In this document: positions 8,019 to 16,045 of the stretch, piece after piece
Layout of the letters: each line of letters starts with the position of its first letter
Position numbering within the stretch: position 1 is the first letter of the stretch
Origin: Methanocorpusculaceae archaeon UBA425
GTDB lineage: Archaea > Halobacteriota > Methanomicrobia > Methanomicrobiales > Methanocorpusculaceae
Assembly: GCA_002506085.1 (NCBI GenBank)
Contig: DAWV01000026.1
Location: forward strand, 9,457 to 58,429
Reading direction: 5' to 3'
Length of the DNA: 48,973 bases
Program-made: the position numbers and the translations under genes
Notes under the pieces: generated by a model
The model's input: only the letters and a program-made list of their open reading frames with translations
Databases searched by the model: none
What the model was told of the DNA's origin: nothing

Positions 8019-9863
8019 ATGACCGACGACACAAAACAAAAAATCATGTATGCCGCAGCTATGGCGGCAACCTATCAACCGGATTCTCTTTCCAATGATA
8101 AACTGGAGGCGGCAACGAAGGGGCACGGCTCTCTCGTACTTCCTGTTTATGCGGCTGCCAATTCGATTGCAGAAGATGTCTTCTGTTCGATTTCCGGAAA
8201 GCAGGTTAATTGTGCTGAGAAAATGACGGTTCTGGACGCGGCTCTTGGCGAACTTCCTCTGGATACGGTCATTGAAAAGGCGGTGAAGGCGGCTATGAAC
8301 TCGGGAGCGGCTCCGGAGAATGCAGCGCTGATTGTTGCGGCTCTTGCCTACTTTGCAGGGTCGGCGGCACGGTCGGGCGTCCCGCTGGGCAACCGGAAAC
8401 TCGGGGCAATGGCACGAATGCATGCGGGAGGAGCCAGGACCAGTGCCATTGCTCTCGTAACGGGAAAATCCACCCACAGGATTCAGGCATTTCCTGCCTA
8501 TGTGGCAATCTACAAAGCCCTCGAAGAGAAGAAGCTCACGAGAGTCGATGGATCGACCCTTCCCGGATTCATCTCCGGCGGAACTATCTATGGTCACTCT
8601 GCACTTGGAGAAGACTACAATATCCCGGAGCTTGCCTACAATGCCGCACAGGTCGGAACAAAGGCCATGCTCAATGCTATGGCAGGGTCGGGAGTGACGC
8701 CGCTTGGTCTTTGGCCGGCACTGATTGGCGTGGCGGTGACGATGGAAATCGTACATCCTGACGCGATTCTGGGTGAAGAGTTTGGAAAATTCGGAGCCGT
8801 CAATTCTTCATTTATGGTGGGAAAGGGCGCCCGCGATGCGGCACATCTCCCGGAAAAACTCCATATTCGGGGAACACATGAAGAGTATGACACAGCAGCG
8901 CTCTTAGGAGATTTTGGTCTTATCCTCAAAGATGTGGGCGGACCATCGGTAATCGGGTCAATGGCATTTTCCGAGATTTTTGCCGGATTTGAAGAGGCAG
9001 CAATGATTGGTGCAGGATTTTCAGGAGGACCGGTGAATGCTCCCCTCGGTCATGTGATTGGAGATATCGTGCCTGCTCTCCGGCTTTTACTGCAGAACGG
9101 CGGAGATGTGTTCGCGGCGGCTGATGTTATCCGGAAATACAAGATGAACGCGTTTATCGATCCGGAACTTGCCATCTGCAGTCTGAACACGATTGCACGA
9201 AAAGCCGAGCAGGTTTCGCGGGGAAAAATTACGAAAGTCTGCATTTTAGCATCCGAGGGAGTCCGCGACAGAGCAATCTACCGTCGTGCGGATACGACTT
9301 ATGAGATGATAAAAAGTGGTAAAACTATAGCCGATGCGGCAAAACTTCTGGATGAAGAACGCAAAGAGTATGTAGAGAAAAGAGGGGCGGCGATTCTTTC
9401 AGGGTTTACCGGTCATACGATTGAACTGAAATTCACGGAGCTCAGATCTCATGGAAGACGGACGGATAAGTTCACCGAGCGTTACTGGGGTTTTGATTCC
9501 TATGTTTCCTATGACATTAAAATCGATAATAAGCCCTATCATGTGGAGAATCTGAGTGGAAAAGAGGTTCCTGCTTTTGCCCTCGAGGGTAAAAACAAGG
9601 ATAATCCCGACTGGGGGATTGCTCTGCAGTGCGGTGCGATTCTCGCGCAGGAGCTTCAGTATATCGGGCATACAATCATTAATATCACGGTTCCGGCAGC
9701 CGTTGGCGCTCTGTTCGATATGGACGCAAAAACGGCGGCAAAAGAGGCAGAGGACGGTGCATATCTGAGCCGGTCGATTCCGGGCGCTAAAGAAAAGGCA
9801 ACTGAGGTCGGAAAGCTTGCCCAGTTGATTTATGCAGAGATGAAAGAGCCGTTCCCAGAATGA
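8019..9863 (+). CDS. Conserved-looking protein of unknown function, coupled to larC
   Basis: I do not recognise this 614-residue protein. It is soluble by appearance, rich in Ala and Gly, with no signal peptide or clear transmembrane run and few cysteines. Residues 1-400 contain many short glycine turns in predicted helical stretches (GGARTSA, GGTIYGHS, GSGVTPLG, GAGFSGGPVNAPLG), with scattered His, Asp and Glu that could form an active site. Residues around 470-560 look like a separate domain of beta character. Its stop codon overlaps the start of the LarC-like gene in ATGA, so the two are translationally coupled and probably function together. An enzyme or chaperone linked to a nickel cofactor is a guess from this pairing only. 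Confidence 0.75.
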   Translation: MTDDTKQKIMYAAAMAATYQPDSLSNDKLEAATKGHGSLVLPVYAAANSIAEDVFCSISGKQVNCAEKMTVLDAALGELPLDTVIEKAVKAAMNSGAAPENAALIVAALAYFAGSAARSGVPLGNRKLGAMARMHAGGARTSAIALVTGKSTHRIQAFPAYVAIYKALEEKKLTRVDGSTLPGFISGGTIYGHSALGEDYNIPELAYNAAQVGTKAMLNAMAGSGVTPLGLWPALIGVAVTMEIVHPDAILGEEFGKFGAVNSSFMVGKGARDAAHLPEKLHIRGTHEEYDTAALLGDFGLILKDVGGPSVIGSMAFSEIFAGFEEAAMIGAGFSGGPVNAPLGHVIGDIVPALRLLLQNGGDVFAAADVIRKYKMNAFIDPELAICSLNTIARKAEQVSRGKITKVCILASEGVRDRAIYRRADTTYEMIKSGKTIADAAKLLDEERKEYVEKRGAAILSGFTGHTIELKFTELRSHGRRTDKFTERYWGFDSYVSYDIKIDNKPYHVENLSGKEVPAFALEGKNKDNPDWGIALQCGAILAQELQYIGHTIINITVPAAVGALFDMDAKTAAKEAEDGAYLSRSIPGAKEKATEVGKLAQLIYAEMKEPFPE

Positions 9864-10885
9864 GAATGTTATTCATTGATCCCAACGCCGCAGGTATCAG
9901 CGGAGCTGCCTTTACGGCGGCTCTGACTAATCTTGGCGATGTCGAGGATGTAAGAAAAAATGCCGCTGATATTCTGTCACGATTCACGGGACATAATCCT
10001 GAGATGGTGATGAACGATTTGGAATTGTCACCTGCTGCTCAAGAGAAGGCAGATGCGGTTTTTTCTGATCTGGAAGCAGCGTTCACGAAGTTCCATGAAG
10101 GAACGTTTTCCATTACCCGGATATTGCCGGAGGTTTTGTGCCCGATTGCACTGATGGATGCGATGGATTTTCTTTCGTGCCCGGTGTATGCAAAACCGCC
10201 TGCTCTTGGAACTTGTCTGCCTGAAACATTGGAGATCTGTGCTCTGCACGGGATGCCTGCTGCTGAAAGTTCTGCCGTAACGGAACTTACAACGCCTTCC
10301 GGTGCGGCTCTCTTAGCAAATCTCGCTGTTTTCCGCAGATCGATTCCCTCGATGACACCATTGAAAACCGGATTTGCTAAAGAGTCCGGGCTTTTGGTCG
10401 TGGAGGGCGAGATTTCGGACCTCACAGAAGAGAGGATTGTTATTCTCGAGACAAATATTGATGATGTGTCAGGGGAGGTAATCGGGTATGCTGTCGAGCG
10501 GCTTTTGGCAGCCGGGGCTGTTGATGTATTTGTTACGCAGGGATTCGGCAAAAAGCACCGTCCGGTTTTTGTGGTATCCGTGATTACAACTCTTGAACAA
10601 TACCGTTCTCTGACGGAGATTCTGATGGAAGAGACGGGGACTCTGGGTGTGAGGGTAAGAGAAGAGCCGCGGATTGTGGCGGATCGCGTGAGAAAAGCAT
10701 ATCCGTTTATGATTTTCGGCGAGGAGTTTTCTGTGCGGGTCAAGGTGTCAAAACACTGCGGACGTATCATTTCAGCAAAACCCGAGTTTGAAGATCTGAA
10801 AAAAGCTGCACAGAAACTGAAAAAACCTCTTAAAGATGTGATAACAGAAGTCCAAAGACAAATGCCGGAATTCGTAGATTATTGA
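9860..10885 (+). CDS. larC: LarC-like nickel insertion protein (DUF111)
   Basis: LarC is a CTP-dependent nickel cyclometallase that completes the nickel-pincer nucleotide cofactor of lactate racemase and relatives. The match is clearest in the C-terminal half: LETNIDDVSGEVIGYAVERL, then GAVDVFVTQGFGKKHRP, equivalent to the family's ETNIDDM...GALDV...MKKNRP. The N-terminus FIDPNAAGISGAAF parallels the family's D-x-x-GISGDM, but the usual Asp is replaced. At 341 residues it is shorter than typical LarC (about 400). The start ATG overlaps the previous stop by four bases. No larA or larB gene is in the window, so its client may be another nickel protein, or it may have diverged in function. Confidence 0.75.
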   Translation: MRMLFIDPNAAGISGAAFTAALTNLGDVEDVRKNAADILSRFTGHNPEMVMNDLELSPAAQEKADAVFSDLEAAFTKFHEGTFSITRILPEVLCPIALMDAMDFLSCPVYAKPPALGTCLPETLEICALHGMPAAESSAVTELTTPSGAALLANLAVFRRSIPSMTPLKTGFAKESGLLVVEGEISDLTEERIVILETNIDDVSGEVIGYAVERLLAAGAVDVFVTQGFGKKHRPVFVVSVITTLEQYRSLTEILMEETGTLGVRVREEPRIVADRVRKAYPFMIFGEEFSVRVKVSKHCGRIISAKPEFEDLKKAAQKLKKPLKDVITEVQRQMPEFVDY

Positions 10886-11011
10886 GGGTATTTAGATACA
10901 TTTTCAGCATTTTGTGGAAATTCAACGTTTCATTCGTGGAGAATAACTCATTAACTCTGAGAAAAAGTAAGGTGGAAATAGTTACTTTTTTTTGAATATG
11001 TTTGGCCAGTA

Positions 11012-11029
11012 AAAGAGCGCATGCTCTTT
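11012..11029. other. Perfect hairpin downstream of larC
   Basis: AAAGAGC-GCAT-GCTCTTT forms a 7-bp stem with a four-base loop. It lies between the larC stop and the frh promoter, with no T-run after it. A T8 run at 10986-10993, just before it, could end larC transcripts. Confidence 0.4.
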
Positions 11030-11089
11030 GAGGGAGAAAAGAGCGGCAGATAAGCCGATTTGAATTTTTCGTATTAATAATTTTATATT

Positions 11090-11312
11090 ATGTACAACTT
11101 GATACTAATATTTTATATATAAATAATATTTTCAAAAATTACCTGAACATAGTACCTTCTTTTATTCGATATAATAGGAAATCATTAATTAACTTCGCAA
11201 AAGAGAATAAGATTAGCGTACTTCTGTACGTGTCATTAATCCAAAAGGACAATGGAAAATATTCCTGTATAGCTGTTCGAAAACCTAAATAATTTAGGAT
11301 GAGGCGAAAACA
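11090..11312 (+). promoter_or_regulatory. frh promoter and long leader
   Basis: AT-rich boxes at 11090-11099 and especially TTTATATATAAAT around 11112-11124 are the best TATA candidates. They would place the transcript start near 11145 and leave a leader of roughly 170 bases, long for an archaeon. The leader holds a CGTAC-TTCT-GTACG hairpin near 11217 and a CCTAAA-TAA-TTTAGG hairpin at 11284-11298. The latter sits directly before the GATGAGG ribosome-binding region of frhA. Confidence 0.5.
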
Positions 11313-12680
11313 TTGTCGAAAGTAGTAGAAATATCCCCGACCACCAGACATGAAGGTCACTCCAAGCTCGTTTTAAAAGTAAACGATCAAGGTATCATTG
11401 AGCGCGGAGACTGGCTTTCTATCACACCGGTTCGCGGAGTAGAAAAACTTGCCATTGGTAAAACCTATGAGCAGGTCCCGAAGATCGCTTCCCGTGTATG
11501 TGGTATCTGTCCGATTGCCCACACACTTGCCGCAACAGAGGCAATGGAAGCATCAATGGGTGTTGAGATCCCAGACGACGCATATCTCCTGCGTATTATC
11601 CTCCAGGCTGCAAACAGACTGCATTCCCATGCACTGCATGACATTCTGGCTCTTCCGGATATGTACATCCCAGGAACCGACACGAAGATCAACCCCTTCA
11701 CACCTGAAGAGCCGGTCAGATCTGTCGCAAAGCGTATCCAGACCCTTCGTATGATCGGTCAGACCATCGGCGAGATCGTCGGTGGCGAAGCAGTACACCC
11801 GTCCAACCCCCGTGTTGGTGGTATGTACAAGAACATCACCCCGCGTGCACAGGCAAAGATCTTCGATCTTGCAAAACAGGCAATCCCACTTGCACGTGCA
11901 CAGATGGAATTCATGATCGCAGTCTTTGAGAACTACGGCAAACGTGACTGGGCAGAAATGTGCGGCCGCGAAGTTGCAATTCCAAAAGACTTCGGTTTCC
12001 ACCAGCAGGGCTACATGGCAGCTGACCCAATGTACGGCAGCTCTTCTCTTGACGAACACCCGACCTGGGACCCGGCACGCTGGCTTGAAGTCAGACCCTG
12101 GGACTGGTACATGGGCGAAGAAGAAATCACCATGGACGACCCCGCATACCCAGTCGGCGGAACCACAAAAGCAGGCAAAAAAGCATGGCCGCAGATGCAG
12201 GCATGCACCGGAGTACCACTGTACGACGGACAGCCTGTTGAAGTCGGTCCCCGTGCACGTATGTCCATTTTCAAGAACTACGACCGTAAAGGCGCAATCG
12301 GCCTGAACATCGCTCGTGAAATGGAATACATGGATTCGGTCTACAAGATGATTGAGGCAGCAGATGCACTCAACACTAGCGGATCCACCGTTGCAGACGT
12401 TATCCCACAGGGAGACGGCACAATCGGATGGGCAGCAAACGAAGCACCTCGCGGCTGCGACGTTCACCTTGCAAAAGTAAGGAACGGCAAAGTCGAATGG
12501 TTCTCTATGCTTGTCCCGACCACCTGGAACTTCCCGACCTGCAGCCGTGCACTTACCGGCGCACCATGGGAACTTGCAGAAGTTATCGTCCGTGCATATG
12601 ACCCCTGTGTCTCCTGCGCAACCCACATGATTGTGCTGGATGAAAACAACAAGCTCGTTGCACAGAAGCTCCTTGAGTAA
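11313..12680 (+). CDS. frhA: F420-reducing hydrogenase, alpha (large, NiFe) subunit
   Basis: FrhA carries the NiFe active site of the cytoplasmic hydrogenase that reduces coenzyme F420 with H2, feeding two reduction steps of CO2-dependent methanogenesis. The nickel ligands are visible as the N-terminal RVCGICPIAH (Cys 63 and 66) and the C-terminal DPCVSCATH (Cys 432 and 435). The 17 residues after His 438 are the tail removed by the maturation protease encoded next. The start is TTG at 11315-minus-2 (11313), preceded by GATGAGG. No ATG gives the conserved N-terminus. The gene uses preferred codons more strictly than its neighbours, as expected for a very abundant enzyme. Confidence 0.97.
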   Translation: MSKVVEISPTTRHEGHSKLVLKVNDQGIIERGDWLSITPVRGVEKLAIGKTYEQVPKIASRVCGICPIAHTLAATEAMEASMGVEIPDDAYLLRIILQAANRLHSHALHDILALPDMYIPGTDTKINPFTPEEPVRSVAKRIQTLRMIGQTIGEIVGGEAVHPSNPRVGGMYKNITPRAQAKIFDLAKQAIPLARAQMEFMIAVFENYGKRDWAEMCGREVAIPKDFGFHQQGYMAADPMYGSSSLDEHPTWDPARWLEVRPWDWYMGEEEITMDDPAYPVGGTTKAGKKAWPQMQACTGVPLYDGQPVEVGPRARMSIFKNYDRKGAIGLNIAREMEYMDSVYKMIEAADALNTSGSTVADVIPQGDGTIGWAANEAPRGCDVHLAKVRNGKVEWFSMLVPTTWNFPTCSRALTGAPWELAEVIVRAYDPCVSCATHMIVLDENNKLVAQKLLE

Positions 12681-12689
12681 GAATATACC

Positions 12690-13190
12690 ATGGAAGGACT
12701 GTTCCCAGAAATAATAATAGCCGGTGTCGGTAACGAACTCTTTGGCGACGATGGATTTGGTCCCGCGGTAATCAGAGCTTTAGCTGACTACGAACTTCCC
12801 GACAATGTAAAAGCAATGGATGTCGGCCTTGGCGGCCCTCATCTCATCTTTTCCATGCTGGATCCGGAAGTCACGAAGAAACTAATTATTGTGGACTGTA
12901 TGGACTTCGGGGGAAAACCCGGAGATGTTACAAAAATCCCCGCCGACCTTCTGCCGGAAGGCAGAGAAGAACGTTACATGGATGCCCATTCCGGAAATCT
13001 GCTCGACCCAATCGGCAGACTGAAAGGAAAAATGGATATTGTTATTATCGGATGCCAGCCCGGGTATATTCCAGCACCGGACTCAGAGGACTTTGCCCTC
13101 GAATTAAGCCCGGTAGTTCAAGGAGCTGTTCCCAAAACTGTAACTGTCATCTTACAGGAAATAGGAGCTGAAAATGGGATTATTAGATAA
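12690..13190 (+). CDS. frhD: F420-reducing hydrogenase maturation protease
   Basis: FrhD is the endopeptidase that removes the C-terminal tail of FrhA after nickel insertion (HycI/HyaD-type). Its 166 residues begin with the family signature IAGVGNELFGDDGFGP, which contains the first metal-binding acid, followed by a DVGLGG strand. DCMDFGG and DAHSGNL supply the further nickel-sensing acid and histidine. It starts ten bases after the frhA stop and its last 17 bases overlap frhG, so it is part of one frhADGB transcript. Confidence 0.95.
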   Translation: MEGLFPEIIIAGVGNELFGDDGFGPAVIRALADYELPDNVKAMDVGLGGPHLIFSMLDPEVTKKLIIVDCMDFGGKPGDVTKIPADLLPEGREERYMDAHSGNLLDPIGRLKGKMDIVIIGCQPGYIPAPDSEDFALELSPVVQGAVPKTVTVILQEIGAENGIIR

Positions 13191-14085
13191 ACTCAAAGGC
13201 TTACTGTTCGGTAATGAGACTGTCAGAGAGGGAAAACAGGACGCAAAGCCTGGTGTAAAACCAGCTGACACAAAGGTCGAACAAAAGCCAATTATTACTA
13301 AACCAAAGGAGGAGAAGCCAGTGGCTGACAAGATTACTGTAGGACACGTACACATGAGCGGTTGTACCGGATGTCTCGTGTCTCTCGCAGATAACTACGA
13401 AGGATTACTTACAATCCTCGATAAATACGCTGACCTCGTCTACTGTCTGACTCTCGCTGATGTGCGTAAAATCCCGAAAATGGATGTCGCATTAGTCGAA
13501 GGGTCCGTCTGTATTAACGACGAGTGCTCGATGGAAGAGATTTTAGAAACCCGTGAGAACGCAACGATTGTTGTGGCTCTCGGAGGCTGCGCCTGCTACG
13601 GAAACACTACCCGTTTCTGCCGCGGCGGCCAGCAGAACCAGCCCCAGCATGAGGGCTTCCTGCCAATCGGCGACCTGATCAAGGTTGATGTGTACATCCC
13701 AGGATGTGCGCCGACACCACAGCAGATCAGAAATGTCTGCCTTATGGCATACCTGTTACTCAAAGGAAATGACGAGCAGAAGGCACTTGCAACCGCATAC
13801 CTTACGCCGCTCATGAACCTTGCAGCAGCAGGAACCGAAGCATGCGGCTGCGACCTGATGACCGAAGTCATCAACCAGGGACTCTGCTGCGGATGTGGAA
13901 GCTGCGCTGCAGTCTGCCCGGTCCGTGCAGTTACCATGCAGTTCGGCAAGCCGCAGATCGAGCGTGATCTGTGTATCAAATGCGGAGCGTGCTACGCACA
14001 GTGCCCGAGAAGCTTCTTCAGCTTCGACGTCTGTGGACAGTATGAATCAATCACTAACCTCATCGGAGAGGTTATGAAACCCTGA
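13174..14085 (+). CDS. frhG: F420-reducing hydrogenase, gamma (small, FeS) subunit
   Basis: FrhG carries the [4Fe-4S] clusters that pass electrons from FrhA to the flavin of FrhB. Seen are the proximal-cluster motif SGCTGC, the later ALGGCACYG and IPGCAPTP, and two ferredoxin motifs near the C-terminus (CCGCGSCAAVCP, CIKCGACYAQCP). The reading frame from the ATG at 13174 gives 303 residues with a Lys/Glu/Pro-rich extension of about 50 residues before the conserved core. That ATG has GGAG eight bases upstream and overlaps frhD. A second, stronger ribosome-binding site (AAAGGAGGAG, 13305-13314) precedes an in-frame GTG at 13321, which would give a 254-residue form close to the usual FrhG length. 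Either or both may be used. Confidence 0.95.
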   Translation: MGLLDKLKGLLFGNETVREGKQDAKPGVKPADTKVEQKPIITKPKEEKPVADKITVGHVHMSGCTGCLVSLADNYEGLLTILDKYADLVYCLTLADVRKIPKMDVALVEGSVCINDECSMEEILETRENATIVVALGGCACYGNTTRFCRGGQQNQPQHEGFLPIGDLIKVDVYIPGCAPTPQQIRNVCLMAYLLLKGNDEQKALATAYLTPLMNLAAAGTEACGCDLMTEVINQGLCCGCGSCAAVCPVRAVTMQFGKPQIERDLCIKCGACYAQCPRSFFSFDVCGQYESITNLIGEVMKP

Positions 14086-14104
14086 GGGTCCTGGAGGAGA
14101 AAAA

Positions 14105-14977
14105 ATGGAATATCTCGGACAATACAAGGCAGTCTACAAAGCCAAATCCGGCTGTGAAGACATTCTCGCAAAGTCCCAGGACGGAGGAATCGTCACATCA
14201 ATGTTTGCCTACGCACTTGAGACAGGCATTATTGACGGTGCAATCGTCGCAGGACCGGGATCTGAGCCGTACAAGCCAGAACCAATGATCGCCACCACAG
14301 TCGAAGAACTCTTCGAAGCCCGTGGAACCAAATACTCAATCTCACCGAACCTTGCGCTGATCAAAGAGGCAACCCGCAGCTATGGTCTCGACAAGATCGG
14401 TATCGTCGGAACGCCCTGTCAGATTCAGGCTGTTCGTAAGGGACAGCTGTACCCAATCGGTCTCCGCGACGTCCCCGACAAAATTGCACTCGCAATCGGT
14501 ATCTTCTGTATGGAAAACTTCCCCTATCAGGGACTCTTCCAGATGGTCGAAGACCACTGTGCAACCAAGATTGACAATGTCACCAAGATGGATATTGGAA
14601 AAGGCAAATTCTCTGTCTACACCGAACGCGGTGTAAACTCACAGATCCCCTTAAAGGTTACTCACAAATACGAGCAGCCCGGATGCCATGTCTGTCTTGA
14701 CTATGTTTCAAACATGGCAGATATCTCCACCGGTTCCGTCGGAACTCCGGATGGATGGTCTACCGTCTTTGTCCGCTCTGCAGCCGGTGAGGCAGCCTTC
14801 AACAAGGCAGTCGAAGCAGGCTGGATCATTGCCGAGTCGATGGACGGAGTCAAGCCAGGTCTTGAACTCGTCGAGAAACTCGCAACCGAAAAGATTACAA
14901 AGAACCAGGCATACCTCGAGCACAGACTGCACAAGGATCACCCGGCTCTTAAACCCCTGCGTAATCCATACATCTAA
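14105..14977 (+). CDS. frhB: F420-reducing hydrogenase, beta (FAD/F420-binding) subunit
   Basis: FrhB binds FAD and one [4Fe-4S] cluster and performs the hydride transfer to F420. The 290-residue protein has the family start (AKSQDGGIVTSMFAYALE), the VGTPCQIQAVRK segment with a conserved cysteine, the FCMENFPYQGL region, and HVCLDYVSNMADIS with a further cluster cysteine. It has a strong GGAGGAG ribosome-binding site and lies 19 bases after frhG. It is the last gene of the operon, and a hairpin terminator follows at 15000-15035. Confidence 0.97.
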   Translation: MEYLGQYKAVYKAKSGCEDILAKSQDGGIVTSMFAYALETGIIDGAIVAGPGSEPYKPEPMIATTVEELFEARGTKYSISPNLALIKEATRSYGLDKIGIVGTPCQIQAVRKGQLYPIGLRDVPDKIALAIGIFCMENFPYQGLFQMVEDHCATKIDNVTKMDIGKGKFSVYTERGVNSQIPLKVTHKYEQPGCHVCLDYVSNMADISTGSVGTPDGWSTVFVRSAAGEAAFNKAVEAGWIIAESMDGVKPGLELVEKLATEKITKNQAYLEHRLHKDHPALKPLRNPYI

Positions 14978-14999
14978 CCGATGTCTCTTGGATTATGAC

Positions 15000-15035
15000 T
15001 GTACCCATCCTCTCGGGTACAATCAAACTTTTTTT
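15000..15035 (+). terminator. Terminator of the frh operon
   Basis: TGTACCC at 15000-15006 pairs with GGGTACA at 15015-15021 around an eight-base loop. A T7 run follows at 15029-15035. Confidence 0.7.
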
Positions 15036-15069
15036 CAAGCTTTCCTTTGGAAATAATGGTCTCAAACGA

Positions 15070-15094
15070 ACATCTTTTCAACTACAAAAGATGT
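15070..15094. other. Hairpin before the 15105 gene
   Basis: ACATCTTTT and AAAAGATGT form a perfect 9-bp stem with a seven-base loop, ten bases before the next ATG. It could be a symmetrical protein-binding site or a stem in the leader. Confidence 0.4.
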
Positions 15095-15104
15095 ACAATT
15101 TAGT

Positions 15105-15938
15105 ATGAGCGATACCTCCTCTCCGGCACCGAAAAAACGCACACGGAAATCGATATCTGATACCCCCGCAGAGTTATTACCGGAAAAAAAGGTCGAGCCA
15201 AAACCGGCAAAAAAACGGACCGTCAAACCAAAAGAAGAGGAACCTATCGCCAAACCTGAAGAACATACGGACCAGATTCATAAACCGGTTCCGGAAGAGT
15301 TCTTAAAAGATCTCACCGGACTCGCGGAAATCTTCGAAAACAATCCGGATATCATTGAGGCTATCAGAGAGGTCTTCGAGTATCATCTTGTTGACCCGAT
15401 TGACAGGAAAACATTCCCGAAAACCATCAATGCCATGTCCATGCTGCTTGGAGTGAGTGCGACAATGGTTCTTATGACCGCCTGTCATGTGAATTCGGCA
15501 GGATTCTTCGAAGATCTTTTGTTCGCCATCAAAGATGAGAAACAGAAAGCAGCCGTCTGGATAATCCAGCACTTAACCTCGCTGTATGGAAGCCGCGTCC
15601 AGACGGCATATACCCTTTCTATCGGCACGATGGACGAAGACTGGCATACGGTGGATGTCAACACCTACAGGCGTGAAGGTGAAGTCCATCTCTGGAACAT
15701 TGAGATGAACATGATACTCTATGATGGAACCGAAACAAAAATCAAAATGACGCCTGATTCCGCGTTCCAGTTGGTAGAAATCCTCTCGGCGGAACTTGCA
15801 AATAATATCCCGAGGGAGAATATAGATGAAGATCTCATTAAAAAATGTGAAAAGAACTACACCGCATTCTATGAGAAATTCTACGCAGACAAAGATGACC
15901 GGAAAAATGATAATGAACACCCTGCCGGATATGCGTGA
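15105..15938 (+). CDS. Protein of unknown function with basic Pro/Lys-rich N-terminus
   Basis: I do not recognise this 277-residue protein. Residues 1-60 are a disordered-looking stretch of Lys, Pro, Glu and Ser (PAPKKRTRK, KPAKKRTVKPKEEEP). Such a tail could bind nucleic acid or an acidic partner. Residues 65-270 look globular and mixed alpha/beta, with one moderately hydrophobic helix around MSMLLGVSATMVLMTACH that is too interrupted to call a membrane span. The last 15 residues are charged. It has no clear ribosome-binding site. It sits alone between the frh terminator and the MerR gene, so context gives no role. Confidence 0.7.
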   Translation: MSDTSSPAPKKRTRKSISDTPAELLPEKKVEPKPAKKRTVKPKEEEPIAKPEEHTDQIHKPVPEEFLKDLTGLAEIFENNPDIIEAIREVFEYHLVDPIDRKTFPKTINAMSMLLGVSATMVLMTACHVNSAGFFEDLLFAIKDEKQKAAVWIIQHLTSLYGSRVQTAYTLSIGTMDEDWHTVDVNTYRREGEVHLWNIEMNMILYDGTETKIKMTPDSAFQLVEILSAELANNIPRENIDEDLIKKCEKNYTAFYEKFYADKDDRKNDNEHPAGYA

Positions 15939-15960
15939 GTCCGGTTTGTTCTGCAAAACA

Positions 15961-15998
15961 CTATAAAAGATGTAGAGACTCTCCAGCTGCTGGAGTGT
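15961..15998 (+). promoter_or_regulatory. TATA box overlapping start region and MerR-type operator
   Basis: CTATAAAAG at 15961-15969 is a strong TATA element. ACTCTCCAGC-T-GCTGGAGTGT at 15978-15998 is a 21-base palindrome, nine of ten positions symmetric, of the size and pattern bound by BmrR/CueR-type MerR proteins. The predicted transcript start, about 25 bases after the TATA box, falls inside the palindrome. Binding would therefore be expected to block initiation of the regulator gene at 16046. Confidence 0.6.
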
Positions 15999-16045
15999 AC
16001 AAACTGATTTTATCGGCGGATTAAAGATATAAAATAGGAGAGAGA

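Noticed and set aside
7968..8756. Open frame antisense to the 614-residue gene
   Set aside because: It is Arg/His/Cys-rich without domain character. The plus frame has a TATA box, a ribosome-binding site and coupling to larC.
10039..10770. Open frame antisense to the larC-like gene (243 codons)
   Set aside because: Composition is Ser/Arg/Thr-rich with no recognisable domain, and the plus strand encodes clear LarC motifs over the same bases.
11553..12626. Long open frame (357 codons) antisense to frhA, rich in Cys and Val
   Set aside because: It mirrors the strongly biased codons of frhA on the other strand. It has no promoter and reads as the complement of conserved FrhA motifs. Such frames arise commonly opposite highly expressed genes.
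9860..12680. Read-through of larC into frh as one operon
   Set aside because: A 427-base gap with a T8 run, a hairpin and a strong TATA box lies between them, so separate transcription is more likely.
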